Source: Micropterix aruncella
Taxonomy: Eukaryota; Arthropoda; Insecta; Lepidoptera; Micropterigidae
Assembly: GCA_944548615.1 (NCBI GenBank)
Contig: OX155961.1
Location: forward strand, 27,165,460 to 27,229,459
Direction of reading: 5' to 3'
DNA: 64,000 nt
Positions within the stretch are counted from its first letter, which is position 1. The number at the start of each line of letters is the position of its first letter. The position numbers were made by a program, and so were the translations under genes. The notes beneath the pieces are model-generated. The model saw nothing but the letters and a program-made list of their open reading frames with translations, was not told the DNA's origin and ran no database searches. Below, in pieces: positions 1 to 11,914 of this stretch.

Positions 1-529
1 GACGTAAGCGGATGCAAAGCGGATGAGGAACACACTGCCCCACCCTTCGTCTTGCTCGACCGCAATCGGTCGCAATTGGTGGTCACTAATCGAGAATCGA
101 GATATTTTAAAAGCGAAATCGATAATCGATAATATTTTTTTATAAAAATTGACAAATCACTTTTTTTAATTATAGGTAGTAATGGTAAAAAAATCTTATG
201 TTAATATAAGTATAGAGTATATATGGAATATGATAAATAATGCATAATAAGGCCAATAAGGGATTCCTTTTTGGACCACTCACATAGGTTTATCCAATTG
301 CTTCAGATGGAGCGTAGATGTTTTTAGGGCGTACCTTTATATGCTGATATTATGCATGTATGAGTGTCTGAACGTAGAGAACGAACGTCTTGACGGGTTT
401 TGACGTAAGTATGAGGTGTCGTTGGATTCGACGTGATACGGTGGTGCGAATACGTTATATTAAAAACCGACCAAAAAATAATTTTAATAATATTATTATT
501 ATTAACTTAGAAACTTACTTTACTTTTAG
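1..529. other. AT-rich 5' flank of the P/THAP-like transposon
   Basis: No gene is seen. The stretch is AT-rich from about 105 to 240 and 470 to 520. A pyrimidine-rich tract ending in TTTTAG at 524-529 looks like a splice acceptor for the exon that follows. The zinc-binding first part of a THAP domain, normally on an upstream exon, was not found here. No terminal inverted repeat could be paired with the 3' side. Confidence 0.4.
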
Positions 530-3019
530 GTTTCCAAAAGACAAAACAAATATGATGAAGTAGATTGATGCTGTAAAGAAGACCAATTGGGAACCAAACT
601 TTTGGAGTAGAATCTGTTCAGTACATTTTCCGGATTCAAACATGTATGAAACCAAAAATGGAATCCGTAGATTAACAAACGACGCTGTACCTTCGCTTTT
701 TCTACAACAATCTCCATTTTCCGGTCAACAGTCGGAGGTTGCAGGGCTTTCCAATTCAGGACTGGTACACGACACTCCAAGGAAACGAAAGTTAAAAACA
801 GAAATTATCCGTTTAAAAGACATTGCAAAACGCCGACGTATGCGGGGCAAGGCACTACACGCTGCTAATCGGCGTTTGAAAAAGAAAGTTGACAATTTAT
901 CTAAGGTATTAAAAGAACTGAAGCAAAAAAGACTGATCAACCAAGAACAAGTGGATATTCTGGAAGTGTGCCGGCTTTCTACAGCAGCTCTTTTGAAAAG
1001 GATGACTCATAAAGGGAGAGAATATCCACCTGAACTGCGTACATTTGCGCTAACCCTCCATTTCTATTCTCCAAAGGCCTACTCTTACGTACGTAGTACC
1101 TTTAACACATGTCTACCACATACAAGCACCATAAGAAAATGGTACCAATGCATAAACGCCACGCCAGGTTTCACTGCAGAAGCTTTTAAAGCACTTGATC
1201 AAAAGGTCAAGTCTTCTGACAAGAAAATTCTATGCAATTTGGTAATAGACGAGATGTCGATTCGACAATTAAAGGAATTTGACGGTAATGCAGTCCAAGG
1301 ATATGTAGATTTTGGTGCTGGGTTTGATGTTACCGGATTTTCAATGCACCATGCAAACAAGCTCTGGTGTTCCTTTTAGTTGCCATTAACGAGCAGTGGA
1401 AAATTCCAGTAGGATATTTTCTGGTAATCGGCGTAACAGGTGAGCAAAGAGCCAATCTAGTAAGGATATGCCTTTCTAATTGCCACGATGTAGGCGTGGT
1501 AGTTGTATCTATGACATTTGATGGTTGCCCAGCAAATATAGCCATGGCTCAAGAGCTTGGCTGTTCGTTTAACTACCAACGTCAACTAAAAACCTATTTC
1601 GAACATCCTGCAACAAAAGAACCAGTTTTTGTATTTTTTGACCCATGTCACATGGTGAAACTGGTCAGAAATACATTACAAAGTAAGAAGGTTCTTAGAG
1701 ATAATAACGGCGGCCTAATCAAATGGCAATATTTTGAAGAATTAAACACGCTCCAACTAAATGAAAATTTTCACTAGGGAAATAAATTATCGACACAACA
1801 CATCAACTTTCAAAATCAAATAATGAAAGTAAAGCTAGCAGTACAGCTGTTAAGTGCCAGTGTTGCGAACGCTATTGAATTTTGCGACAAAAAATTACGT
1901 ATACTTAATTTTGCTCACTCACAACCAACAGTGAATTTCATCAACACAATGAACAATCTGACTGACATTCTTAATTCAAGAAAGTTTCCTGGCATTGACT
2001 TTAAAGCACCAATCAATGAGAAAAACGAAACGAAGTATCTAACGTTCATGGATAATGCAAAAACTTATTTGGAACATCTAGTTTTGATGGACAATGAAAC
2101 ACCGATCATGAATACCAGAAATAAAGTAGGTTTCCTTGGATTGTGCGTGTGCATAGACAGCATGAAAGGATTGTACAACGAGCTCGTTAAACAAGAAAAA
2201 ACATTGGATTTTTTACCAATGTACAAGTTAAGCCAAGACCACTTAGAGATATTTTTTTCAGTAGTACGGTCCCACGGCGGGTTCAACAATAATCCATCGG
2301 CCCTGCAATTTATGGCAACTTACAAAAAGCTCTTGGTTCACATGGAGTTAAAAGAGAATTTCAGGGGAAACTGTGCTCCTCTGGAACACATAACTTTGTT
2401 AACGTGTTCGTCGTCAACTGAGCATATTAACTTGACAACGAAGGGTTATAGATCAGGATCACAAGTGGATATGGTCGACGAACAATTCATGAGCAATTTG
2501 AAGGAGGAAGATCTGAGTTTACCTGCCGGTTTCCATTCAGTATTTTCACAACATGTTGTGGCATACGTTGCCGGGTATGTTGTTAGATATTTACTATCTA
2601 GACTAAATTGCACTGATTGCTTGGGAGCATTAGTCGCAAACACACCTAAACAAGCTCATTTATTTATTGTGTTTAAAGACAGAAGTAGACTTATCTATCC
2701 ATCAAATGATGTAATCCGAATTTGTAATGCCGCAGAATCAGTAGTAAGGGTTAATTTTGACAAAAGTAATAAATCCGATCGCGATCCTATAAATATGGTT
2801 ACAAAAACGTTAAAATTATTCATCGGATCCGATATTTTCACGATCCTTCATGCCCATTTATTTGAGCAGGAACCGTGCAGTAATCATTTGCTTCATCTGC
2901 TAAGGGCCGTTATCCAAAAATATGTCGATATACGGATAAAATATTTAGTTTGTAAGTCAAATGTAAAACAAACCAAGAGGCAACTATACAACAAGCTCAC
3001 TCTTTTAAAAGGGCAATAA
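530..3019 (+). pseudogene. THAP9/P-element-like transposase, broken
   Basis: Relic of a P-superfamily DNA transposase, a nuclear enzyme that cuts and joins transposon ends. The reading starts after an acceptor-like site with FPKD, then WEPNFWSRICSVHF and DAVPSLF, which is the C-terminal part of a THAP DNA-binding domain. A basic, leucine-rich coiled-coil segment follows (about 780-950). The RNase H-like core is recognisable from VIDEMSIRQ (about 1246-1272), FDGCPANIA (about 1519), FDPCHMVKLVRN in the family's insertion domain (about 1639) and QDHLEIFFSVVRSHGG (about 2236), and the family C-terminal tail runs to 3019. It is inactive: an in-frame TAG lies at 561-563, a frameshift near 1355-1360 separates 642-1379 from 1367-1777, and a TAG at 1775-1777 interrupts the frame that resumes to 3019. 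The order and spacing of motifs exclude a chance ORF. A domesticated THAP9 gene is unlikely given the lesions. Confidence 0.88.
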
Positions 3020-3939
3020 CGGATACTTAAGGGTTTGGATCCTCCGAGCGGGCGATCTGAATACAGTCTAGTCGAATACTAGCTGACTGCGCTTAGACCA
3101 GATTCTATGATTCTACCTACGTCTGAGGTTTTAGTTATTATTGCTCAATGGAAGCTGTAATTTTTGAGAACAGAATTGTATTTCTGTTATCAAAATTACA
3201 TCTTCCTGTACCTTTGTATTTTCCACTAAAATAAACCTTAGGCATACATCCAATCATATAAAACTACATTGCTTGTCCTATTTTATCGTGAACACTGAAG
3301 ATCGAGTAGATATAATTTGTTGATTTGAATAATTTTCGACAAAAAAATAATGGCGGCCTTATAAGAGCCTTAATTAGAATATTATTTTGTAGATATTCTA
3401 AAATGTGATTAAAATAAACTCGTTTAAAACATCATGAACTATTTTTTTTATTTCTTACCTTTATGGCATATTGGGGTCAAATGGTTACAAACCAATAAAC
3501 ATTTTTATAAATGTATATATATTTCTTATGTTTTAAAAAATAATTTTAAGCTTCTCTTTACTACACTAGATTTTTGTCGCCGCCACTGACAGGGAGTGTT
3601 TTTATTCATCTATGAGATGGCAAAATACAGCATCGCCGCACAGCACTCATATCTTCTCTTTCCTGAGCAAGAAATTATGGGAGGCGGAGCGACGTTGGTT
3701 GACATCCTTACGAGAAGACGACGTAATTGAGCGTGTATGTCAGTAAACTGTTACAATGTCAACAATTACAATGTACAACAATTTACAATGTCGAGTCGAG
3801 TGAGTGCTATCCGTAATCGACTAGTCGATTGGCGAGCGCGTGGTCACTCCCTATTTCTCGCATCTCCATCAATATACGGTATAAACATCTATAGCACACC
3901 TGTCTGCTTTCGGCTCCAAGCGACCCGTCTGAAGCGCGC
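3020..3939. other. No gene recognised
   Basis: The 3' flank of the THAP-like relic, mostly AT-rich. A short GC-balanced patch at 3575-3740 is not recognisable. A frame at 3737-4006 has a low-complexity start and no family motif, so it is not called. Confidence 0.4.
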
Positions 3940-4260
3940 GCTAATTGTTGGAAAGGCAATGCCTGAAATAGCACGCCATCTATTATTATCTTCATTGAAC
4001 ATGTGATTTGTAGCGTAGAAGGAAATGCAATAGATAGCGCTAATAATTGAATGCTAATTTCGTTGAAACTGCTTGAATTATTGGGTTTTTAGAATCAATC
4101 GATCCTTTATAATTAAAACTTAATTATCAATGTTAATATAGATATCCAAATAAATTCCTATACTTTTCGACGTCAGCACTACCAGTGCCATCTGCGTAGT
4201 GACGTCGAGAAATATGCTGCCATTTTCTTGTATGAGATGGTGCTATCTATTACACTATAA
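3940..4260 (+). repeat. 280-family fragment
   Basis: The segment with ATTATTGGGTTTTTAGAATC at about 4078 matches 38440-38560 and, more loosely, 56980-57120. All three share the order: small-insertion site, ATTGGGTTTT, ATCAATC, TCCTTT, TCAATGTTA. It belongs to the dispersed family whose tandem form is at 56.1 kb. CGACGTCA at 4169 and TGACGTCG at 4200 form an imperfect local inverted repeat. Confidence 0.55.
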
Positions 4261-4464
4261 AATCAATGGTGGAACCCTCTTCTTAAAATGTTCCCGCCGC
4301 CGAACGCCGAACGCAAAGACGTAAAACAGGATACAGTGAGTGTTGTGTGCAAGACGGATTTTAAAAATTCCCGCGCTCCGAGCCCGGCCCCCCACCACCG
4401 TTATAACCTACGCAGTGGCGGCAGCGGTTTGCGGCCTACCCGCAAAACAACGGACTGACAGCTC

Positions 4465-4595
4465 TTCAGTCTACCCTAGACAACGGCCGCTGCAACGTCA
4501 CCGAAACGTCGGGTCCTACAAATTTCACGCGGTAAATTCGTTTTCTATCCTATTTATAATGTCAAACAACCGCGATAGTCTTCGATTTTATATCG
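4465..4595. repeat. Single arm of the foldback MITE family
   Basis: The core GAAACGTCGGGTCCTACAAA, followed by TTCACGCGGTAAATTCGTTT, matches one arm of the palindromic elements at 17525-18050 and 29113-29285 and the arm at 18455-18560. Only one arm is present, so this is a solo or decayed copy. Confidence 0.6.
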
Positions 4596-5816
4596 ATCTA
4601 ATATCGTTCGTGACATTTCCAGTGACTATTGTCGTGCTGTGGCCTGGACGAAACCCTACTGAAGTTGATTATCTAAGCCATGGGTACTAAGAAATTACTT
4701 AATTGAATTACAGGCAATATGTAACATGACCTTAGAAAAACTGTCAAGATAGAAATAGGCCTTATATCTTTAGCTGACACAGGAGAGAGATGGACTCGAG
4801 AATGGAAACTAAGTGTTTAAAGCTCTGATTATCACACCCAATAACATTGGTATTCATGTCAGTTATGATGTGACAAATGTCTGCCGGAGTAACAGCAGAG
4901 AAATTGTAAACAGAGAGTTCTGTATATATCTTGTTGTATATTAAGGACGGATTTTGATTTAATGCCGGGGTGATTGTTCATATGTATATCCTAAAATGTA
5001 GATGTTTCAGATCATGTTCGATGACTCATGTGACTTCATCGGTCATATCATCGTTTTGTTAGTGTGAGTCATCTCTCGCCATACGACATGTCATTACGTA
5101 CGAAAGGGCACATTTAGCGGAAGTCCCTCCCGCAAACAACGTGGTATAATGAGTTACATCGATGTTATTGCTGAAAGCAAAACTGAAAGTCATGTTTGCG
5201 CGGGAGACTGCGAAGTTCACTGGCAGAAATGCGGATGTCTCAAAGCCGCAAAACACGAGCGTGGATTTGATACGCGATCGAAACAATGCACGTGAAGTTA
5301 TTAGAAGCGAATTATCATGAAATCGAAATTATTGACCGTTACGCATTACTGACTTATGTATATGCCTAAGGGAATTATGCCTATGCCTAAGGTAGATTTC
5401 GATCATAAGGCGCCCAGGATCGATATTTTTGTCCGCATTCGAATTCTACAAACCAGAAATAAAAAGTCGTCTTGAAATCGGTTGTGCCACTTATTTTATT
5501 TATTTTGTATATTTATTTTTTTTCAGGAAACAGACAGTACAAAAAACATATCTACTTAATCAAAATATAACAAACATAAACCATTTATATGTTTCCACCA
5601 ATTAAAAGGTCATATAGTGCGTTATTCTATATAAAAGAAAAGTTTAAAATATACAAGCATTTTTTAAAGTGAAAGTAAAATTATTAGGGTTTTTTAAATA
5701 AACAGAAAATATTCTGAAGAGTAATTACTAAGTTACTAAACAGTTCGACGTTTTAAAAGTGTAAATATAAAGTAAATACAGCAGAAAAACAGTAAATAGA
5801 TTCATAAACATGTATA
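4596..5816. other. No gene recognised
   Basis: Mixed unique and AT-rich sequence. Open frames (for example 5059-5286 minus) show no domain or motif. A T-rich tract at 5490-5525 may be a decayed LINE tail. Confidence 0.35.
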
Positions 5817-6086
5817 TTAACCCCTAGAGCTCCGATTGGCCGATATCGGCCAAAACACGATTCAGCGTGACGGCCCCGTTTTAATTTTATTTTAATTTAA
5901 TTTGTTTGATTTTATTATGTTTTATTATGTTAATATTTTTTGTTTTAATTATGGATACAGTGGTTTGGCAGTAATTAATGTTTTGGTGAGACAGTGTCAT
6001 AATTCAATTTTTTTACTAATTTTTACTAAAATTTTTTGGGACATCAACTTGTCAATCGGCTGAGGGGCCGAGGCCTGAAGGGTTAA
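5817..6086. mobile_element. TTAA-flanked non-autonomous element, 270 bp
   Basis: The element is bounded by TTAA at 5817-5820 and 6083-6086. The left end reads TTAACCCCTAGAGCTC and the right end, read inward, TTAACCCTTCAGGCCTC. The subterminal parts are also GC-rich and related (GGCCGATATCGGCC near the left). TTAA flanks plus CCC-starting inverted ends are the signature of piggyBac-superfamily MITEs. The interior is AT-rich and noncoding. Confidence 0.65.
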
Positions 6087-6309
6087 TATGGTAATAAAGA
6101 AGACTAGATTCCACACTAAGACTTAGTTTAGCCACACTAAGACTTTCCCAGCAAGTAGCCAAAGACTGATTTCGTCTGAATAATAATTTCATAAATAAAA
6201 CGATCAGCTCTCGGCCGGCGGACAAATCCTGTTGGAATTCATTTCGACGCCTCGGACGGCGCGAGTTTGAGCCAAGAGCCAACCGATGAAGTTAATATTT
6301 AAATAAAAT

Positions 6310-6430
6310 ATATGGCTATTAATATAGCTTGTATATGAGATATTCCCAACAAGGTATGTGTCTCTAATCTCAATTCTCTAATCTTAAATCTCAAGTCTCT
6401 AAGTCCAATATTTCGAGAATAAAATATCAC
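6310..6430 (+). repeat. Fragment of a dispersed repeat also at 27.2 kb
   Basis: TATATGAGATATTCCCAACA, then a run of AATCTCTAAGTCCAA and ATTTCGAGAAT, resembles 27245-27340 in the same order. The family's downstream part is found at 7728-7927. Diverged and partial. Confidence 0.4.
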
Positions 6431-7048
6431 TAGTGCTCCCAGTCGCGTAACTAAGCCGGTGCTGCCGGTGCGGCGAACCGGGCCCACTGTAAAACGGGGG
6501 CAACAAAATGGAACATCTGTCTACGACCGGCGTTGCAACCACCTCTGTTAGAAAGCTAAGGAATCCGAAAAAATGGATGTTTCAAAACTAATCAAAGGTT
6601 TTTACAGAGAGTAAATCAAAGAAGAAAACCATTCTAGAAATGTAATTGTCCATATTTTTTCATATTAAATTAGGTGGTTAATTTATATATGTAGAAAGTG
6701 GCACATTTATAATAATGGTATTTGGGTGTTTTTTAGTCTTACCAGTCTCGCACTTACTAGTTCTACTCAAAATAAAGTAATAAAAAATGTAATTTTTTGT
6801 TTTATTTCTCACCAGAATTCAAAGGTGGAAAGAATAATTCAGTAATTAAATTAGCAGTTGATAGTTTATTTAATATAGAAACAAAGATTTCGAAGATTCT
6901 CCCGCAACAATGTTTCTATGTGATCCCGCGTGTCCCGCTGAAGTTTTTGGGAACTTGTTCCGCAAAATTTTCGAGGCAATGCCCCCAAATGAATACGCCG
7001 ATTTATAATGTAGCTGCAATGTAAATATGTAATATAGCTTAGTATACA
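6431..7048. other. No gene recognised
   Basis: AT-rich intergenic sequence. Overlapping frames on both strands at 6797-7150 have no recognisable motif. Confidence 0.35.
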
Positions 7049-7723
7049 ACTAGAGTTGTGAACTACTACGGGCGAACCGGTCACCTCAGGAAGTTTTAAC
7101 GAAATGTACGTTTTATCTCCCGTGAAAGGAACACAGAAGATACGGGACAAAACAGTCCACCGTCAAGTTCCGCCATATACCCGTAAGAGGTCAACGCCTT
7201 ATCCGCGAGATAACCAGGTATGTTACCCAGCGGGCTTACACTCACGCCCTTACTTTCAGTTGCGACCAGATTACTCCGGTCTCTCGACCGGTTACGAGTT
7301 CGAGGTCGCTTGCGCGGTCCTCTCCCTTACGAAGCGGTGAAATGGTGTAAACCGAATCTATCGCGGACCTGCGGTTCCTTTTCCCGGCTGTTCACCCGTA
7401 ATCGGGTAGCCGATGGTCGTTTCAAGAGCAGTCGCCGTAAGGTCAGCAACCACCCCCGCTCTATAGGAAACAGTACTGCTTCCAGACTCCCCCGACTGTT
7501 AGTCAGAATGCACAATCGATTGGCTTACGCCGCACGGAGCGCAGACCGTCCAGGAGCGCCAGAAGGTTGACTCCTAGGGGAAACTAGCCCTAGAGAAGAA
7601 GTGCGAGTCCTACCCGGGCTCGCACTTCTTGTGTGAAGGCCGCCGGTTGGGTGTTGACCCGTGAGTGTGACCAACCCTGAACAAATGGGTCTTCGTGGCC
7701 AACTCAGCAAGGGCCCATTAGCT
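7049..7723 (+). repeat. 660-family element, full length
   Basis: A GC-rich unit running from ACTAGAGTTGTGAACTAC to AAGGGCCCATTAGCT. It shares its whole length with copies at 7928, 12261, 52323, 53019 and 62359. Landmarks in order: the short hairpin near the 5' end (ACGGGCGAGCCCGT in better copies, damaged here), the CCGCGAGATAGCCAG block, GGTCTCTCGA, GCGGTGAAACGG, the palindrome region near CCCGACTGTTAGTC, and TGACCCGTGAGTGTGACC. There is no poly(A) tail. Orientation is set by truncated copies that always keep the GGGCCCATTAGCTC end. The duplication is not clear for this copy. Long open frames occur on both strands, but these look like a GC effect. Confidence 0.8.
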
Positions 7724-7727
7724 AGCA

Positions 7728-8660
7728 AGTAAGGTAGTGGCCTTTTGTACATTTTTTTAATTACGCTACTGAGTGCGCCCCTTGGTGGATCAATTTCAAC
7801 CACAACCTTTTCAACTCTTGCTATGACCAGATGATGCCTCAATTTCAGGTCAATCGGATGTAGCAATTGGGCGCTATCGTAAGGGAATACACACACACAG
7901 ATACACAGAAACACAGATAGATGGACAACTAGGGCTGTCGACTACAGCGGGCGAGCCCGTCATCTCAGGAAGTTTTAACGATTAGTCGTTCTATCTCCCT
8001 GGAGTGAGCGCAGAAGACTTGAGGACAAAACAGTACACCATCTAGCTACGCCACAAGCCCGTAAGAGGCCAACGCCTTAACCGCGAGATAGCCAGGAGTG
8101 TTAGCCGGCGGGCCTACACTCACGCCCTTACTTCCAATTGTGACCAGATTACTCCGGTCTCTCGATTGGTTACGAGTTCGGGGTCGCTTGCGCGGTCCTC
8201 TCCCTTACGAAGCGGTGAAACGGTGTTTACCGAATCTATCGCGGACCACAGCGTCCTTTGCCCGGCTGTTCACCCAGGATCGGATAGCCGATAGTCGTTT
8301 CAAGAGTAGTCGCCGTAAGGTCCGAACCACCCCCGCTCTATAGGAAACAGTACTGCTTCCAGACTCCCTCGAATGTTAGTCAGAGTGCACAGTCGATTGG
8401 CTCACGCCGCACGGTGCGCAGACCGTCCAGGAAAGCCAGATGGTTGATTCCCAGGGGAAACTAGCCATAAGATCAGAGTCCTACCCAGGCTCGCACTTCA
8501 TGCGTGGAGGCCGTCGGATAGGTGTTGACCCGTGAGTGTGACCAATCCATTATGGGTCTTCATGGCCAACTCAGCAAGGGCCCATTAACTCAGATAGCTA
8601 GACAGACACACACAGATAGACATCAATCTGGAAACAGTATATAACAGATTAGATCATTTC
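7728..8660 (+). repeat. Dispersed repeat with ACAC/ACAG-rich 3' part, split by a 660 element
   Basis: The pieces 7728-7927 and 8592-8660 together match 27340-27560: the motifs TCAACCACA, TTTCAGG(or C)TCAATCGGAT, GGGCGCTATC, then a run of ACACACACAGATA-type repeats and GGAAACAGT. A 660-family unit (7928-8591) sits inside the microsatellite-like part. It may be the 3' end of a LINE, but no coding part was seen. Confidence 0.6.
7928..8591 (+). repeat. 660-family element with target-site duplication
   Basis: Full-length copy from ACTAGGGCTGTCGACTAC to GGGCCCATTAACTC. It is flanked by the near-identical 13-mers AGATAGATGGACA (7915-7927) and AGATAGCTAGACA (8592-8604), as expected for a duplicated target. 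The target is the microsatellite part of another repeat. This copy keeps the 5' hairpin form GCGGGCGAGCCCGT. Confidence 0.82.
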
Positions 8661-9801
8661 CGTCGTCATCACGAAAAAAAAAATGCGCGTTTACAAATAT
8701 TTTCCCTTGTCGTCTGTTGGTGCGCCGGAACAGTAAAATGATACCACAGTGAAAAACAAATGAAAGTTGGATGAAAAACTAATACGACGACTTATACGTA
8801 ATGACCGACTGAATTGATGCTCCTCTCCAGATTACCAATGTCGCTTTTCGTGTCGTCCGGTCCCTCAGTGAGCGTCGCCGCCGCTCCGCGCGCCAGGCCT
8901 GCGTTGACTGATTGCCGCATTTTTCATTAATAAACGGAGCTCCGAGGCGGGCCAACAAGCAATCACATCACCCTCCCGAGCGGAGGCATGACAGGCATTT
9001 CTCGCCGTTTGTTTTTCGTATTGTCCTCACGTTCCCAAATCGCTCCTCCAAGGGATTGGATAATTAATCGTGGCTGGAGTGTTTATGAGTTGTCAAGCTC
9101 CGTCGGATTGCTAAATAGATTGGAAAATGTGGACCGTCGTGCGTTCGATTGCTTATGCATAGGGTTGAGTAAGCAATACCGAGATTCAAGTATGACACAG
9201 TCATATTTTTTTTCAGTTTAAAAAAAAAAAAAAACAGGATAACGGCCGATTTCGTTCTATCGTCGCTCTGGGCCACTTGTAAACAAACGGACCGCTTTTT
9301 ACATGTGACGTCACGTTGATAGTTTTATGTGTATATTCTTTATAGAATTGATTAAAGGATATATTACAAAGAAAATAATATTAAAAGCCACTTACATAGT
9401 GAAGAAAGAGTTCTTAGTTTGAATTTGGGAATGCTTTACATTTAGACGAGATTGGTTGGATGTTTTTGACTTGCAAACAGAGATGTGGGTTAACCTGGGC
9501 CCATTTTAATCCAGAAACTCCCTTTAATCAACCATATCTAAAACTAAGCAACCGTGCTTCTTGAAATATAAAATCACTTAATTAGATATTAATTCAAGCG
9601 AAAAAGCTATTAAAAATGTATTATTTGGTAGGTGGAAATTAAAAATTTCGAAATTTTGTTTTTTTATTTTCAAAAGGAGTTATAAAGAAGATGCGATCAA
9701 TATTGTTCAGCAAAATTAAAAGCATGATATGCCCTTATTTCAATGAAAGGGAGCATTTAGCTCTTTCCTATTAATTGGAAAGTTTTGACCTAACCCAAAT
9801 G
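8661..9801. other. No gene recognised
   Basis: A GC-balanced patch at 8810-8990 is unique within this window. An A run lies at 9221-9234. The rest to 9800 is AT-rich. The frame at 8988-9221 shows no motif. Confidence 0.35.
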
Positions 9802-9965
9802 GGCGCCCAAAGTGTGATTCCCAGGGGAACTGGCTTGTATGCACAGAGTTCTACCCGGGCTCGCACTTCCACGTAGAGGCTACCGGATGGGTGCTGATCT
9901 GTGAGTTATGCCGACCCTAATACGTGGGTCGTAATGGCCCAACTGCACTGGGCTCATTAGCTCCC
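9802..9965 (+). repeat. 660-family fragment, conserved end only
   Basis: It begins inside the family at the GCGCC(A)GA block, continues through TGATTCCCAGGGGAACTGG and the GGGTTCGCAC-like block, and stops at TGGGCTCATTAGCTC. Only the last quarter remains. This supports the GGGCCCATTAGCTC side as the 3' end and truncation of the other side. Confidence 0.75.
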
Positions 9966-10680
9966 CATGTATGTTTGCACATACAGTATACAAGTGCATA
10001 AAAAAGTACACTAAGGCCTTCCCGGGTTTTTCTTCTCTTCGAGGCTACCAGATGGGAGCAGCTTCACTTTGGGCAGATCATCAATACCAACTGGCTATCA
10101 TGGAAGAGAAGCATTCGAGCCCCAGTGAAAATAGCTACATGGTCTCCAACCTTCGTTAAAAGACGGCACTAGAAGAATAAGAACTCTATGTCACTTGCAA
10201 CAAGGCCGAACCAACGCGTGCAGCGATTCCCCTCTGAGATATTTCAGCGTCGCGGCGCGGCTAAGTAATAAGTTTCGGGCGACTCGGAGAGTGCCTGAAA
10301 AGTCATTCCCGAAGCGGGGATATTAAATTATTCGCGTTTCACGGCCCGCGGGAGGCGAGAGTTTCGCGCCAAATTTTGATTGATAGTGCGCGCAATACGC
10401 GCGCGACGCGCTCTGGCGCAAAGTGACGCCGCGCGCAAGATGGCGCCCGGATTTGGGAAACGGGGGGCGCCGGGGCGATTCACCCCCTCGGCGTCGCGGC
10501 GCTGATTGTGATAGATTACCGCCGTTTCCGGTCAGGCGAAAAGTATCCACTGGCTTTGTTGCACGATTAAAACTCGGATGGCGTGAGCAGATGGCCATAT
10601 GCCGTTCTTTTAAGTCTGTAGTAGGTATATTTGATTGAAATGTAGCTCTAACTTTTCCAGAAAAGCTGTCGTAGGCATAT
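9966..10680. other. Unique sequence with a CpG-rich patch
   Basis: Positions 10200-10600 are much richer in GC and CpG than the surroundings (for example GCGCAATACGCGCGCGACGC near 10390). Frames at 10323-10598 (minus) and 10423-10638 (plus) are open mainly because of composition. No TATA box, start context or protein motif supports a gene. It could be a regulatory or promoter-like island. Confidence 0.35.
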
Positions 10681-11520
10681 TTTTATTTATTTATTTATTT
10701 AGGTACATAGGATTAGGTATACAGTTCATTCATAGGTCATGTAATCTTATAATAATTATATAAATTATTTAATAATTAATATAGGGAGGTTTAACACATC
10801 TTACATGACCTTTACTGCCAATAGCACATCTAACTAGGCGATAATTTGGCCCGTCTCTAGATGTGCATATTTTTATGCAATTTTAAGAAATGAAGTGTTT
10901 TTTTTTAAATAAATTATTTGGACCCACCACCTGTATATACACATAAATATACCAATTTTATAAAAAATATAGCTATGTAATAAATATATACATTTATAGT
11001 TGTAATTTAATAAAATTTAATTAAGAAAAATAGATAAGTGATACTAAATAAATTGTCGTGCGTTGCAAAGAAGTTGATCAGATTTTACATATCCCTTGTT
11101 AAGTAGCCATCTATTAAGGTTTGCTTTAAATATTTTTATGTTAGGATAATTTTTCATGTCTTCACTAAGGGAATTATATAATTTTGGGGCTATGTAGAAT
11201 ATATGTCTCTGGGCAAATGTTGTCCTGACTGACGGAATTATATAATTGATACTCGCGGACATTCTTGTGCTCAGATTGTTTTGAGTTCGGGCGTGGTCAT
11301 CTCTAGATTTGTAGAATGCAAGAAGACTGTTTAGCTGATAGCACATGGGATTGGGAAAATAACAAGGCAGATGGATGACGCCGGTTTTTCCTGTGATATA
11401 TATGCGCGACGCCCGCCGAGAGACACGGGCGTGTTCATCTGGCGGCAGTAATTTGTAGATTACACAACTTCGCGGTCGTTGCGAAAGTAAAAAACTATGA
11501 TACACTTATTAAATTTAAGT
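10681..11520 (-). pseudogene. LINE 3' end with ORF2 C-terminus (jockey/CR1-like)
   Basis: On the minus strand, the frame at 11505-11044 carries a C-terminal ORF2 tail: INYIIPSVRTTFAQRHIFYI, then APKLYNSLSEDMKN, then FKANLNRWLL. This aligns by eye with the end of the larger reverse transcriptase frame at 42132-41206 (NYVIPHVHTTFAQRQLYFIA). The 3' untranslated part runs to an AAAT repeat read on the minus strand (TTTATTTATTTATTTATTTA at 10682-10703). The polymerase domain is missing, so this is a 5'-truncated copy. Insertion is typical of target-primed reverse transcription. Clade assignment beyond jockey/CR1-like is not possible by eye. Confidence 0.72.
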
Positions 11521-11559
11521 TATATAATACATTTTTGGCTCGAAACGTTTCTTATTTAA

Positions 11560-11782
11560 TCCTACTAATATTATAAACGCGCAAGTTTGTAAGAATGTAT
11601 GTATGGATGTTTGTTACTCTTTCACGCAAAAACTACTAAATGGATTTTGATGAAACTTTACAATAATATAGCTTACACATCAGAATAACACATAGGCTAT
11701 AATTTATAAAGATATATAGTTTACTATCTTCATTATCACAATTTTCCATCACCAAGCGGGTGAAACCGCGGGGCTCAGCTAG
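11560..11782 (+). mobile_element. Short non-autonomous Helitron
   Basis: It starts TCCTACTAATATTATAAA directly after an A and ends GGGGCTCAGCTAG directly before a T, the expected A|T insertion with TC and CTAG ends. A small stem (GCGG/CCGC) precedes the 3' end. A second copy, inverted, is at 35431-35649 with the same internal blocks (TTGTTACTCTTTCACGCAAA, AACACATAGGCTATAATTTA). Length and ends resemble the abundant short Helitrons of Lepidoptera. Confidence 0.8.
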
Positions 11783-11914
11783 TAGTTTATATTTTTGTGT
11801 TTTTATAAATAAAAAATATATATCTTATAAAATATTTTGATTTGGAATGTATGAATTAGGAATTAATGGTTGCATAGTCGAATATCATATAGTGAATATA
11901 ATTTAGAACAAATC

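Noticed and set aside
3737..4006. 89-residue frame
   Set aside because: Low-complexity start, overlap with an opposite-strand frame and a dispersed repeat, no domain.
5059..5286. 75-residue minus-strand frame with a start
   Set aside because: No motif, no repeat or conservation clue, and size expected by chance.
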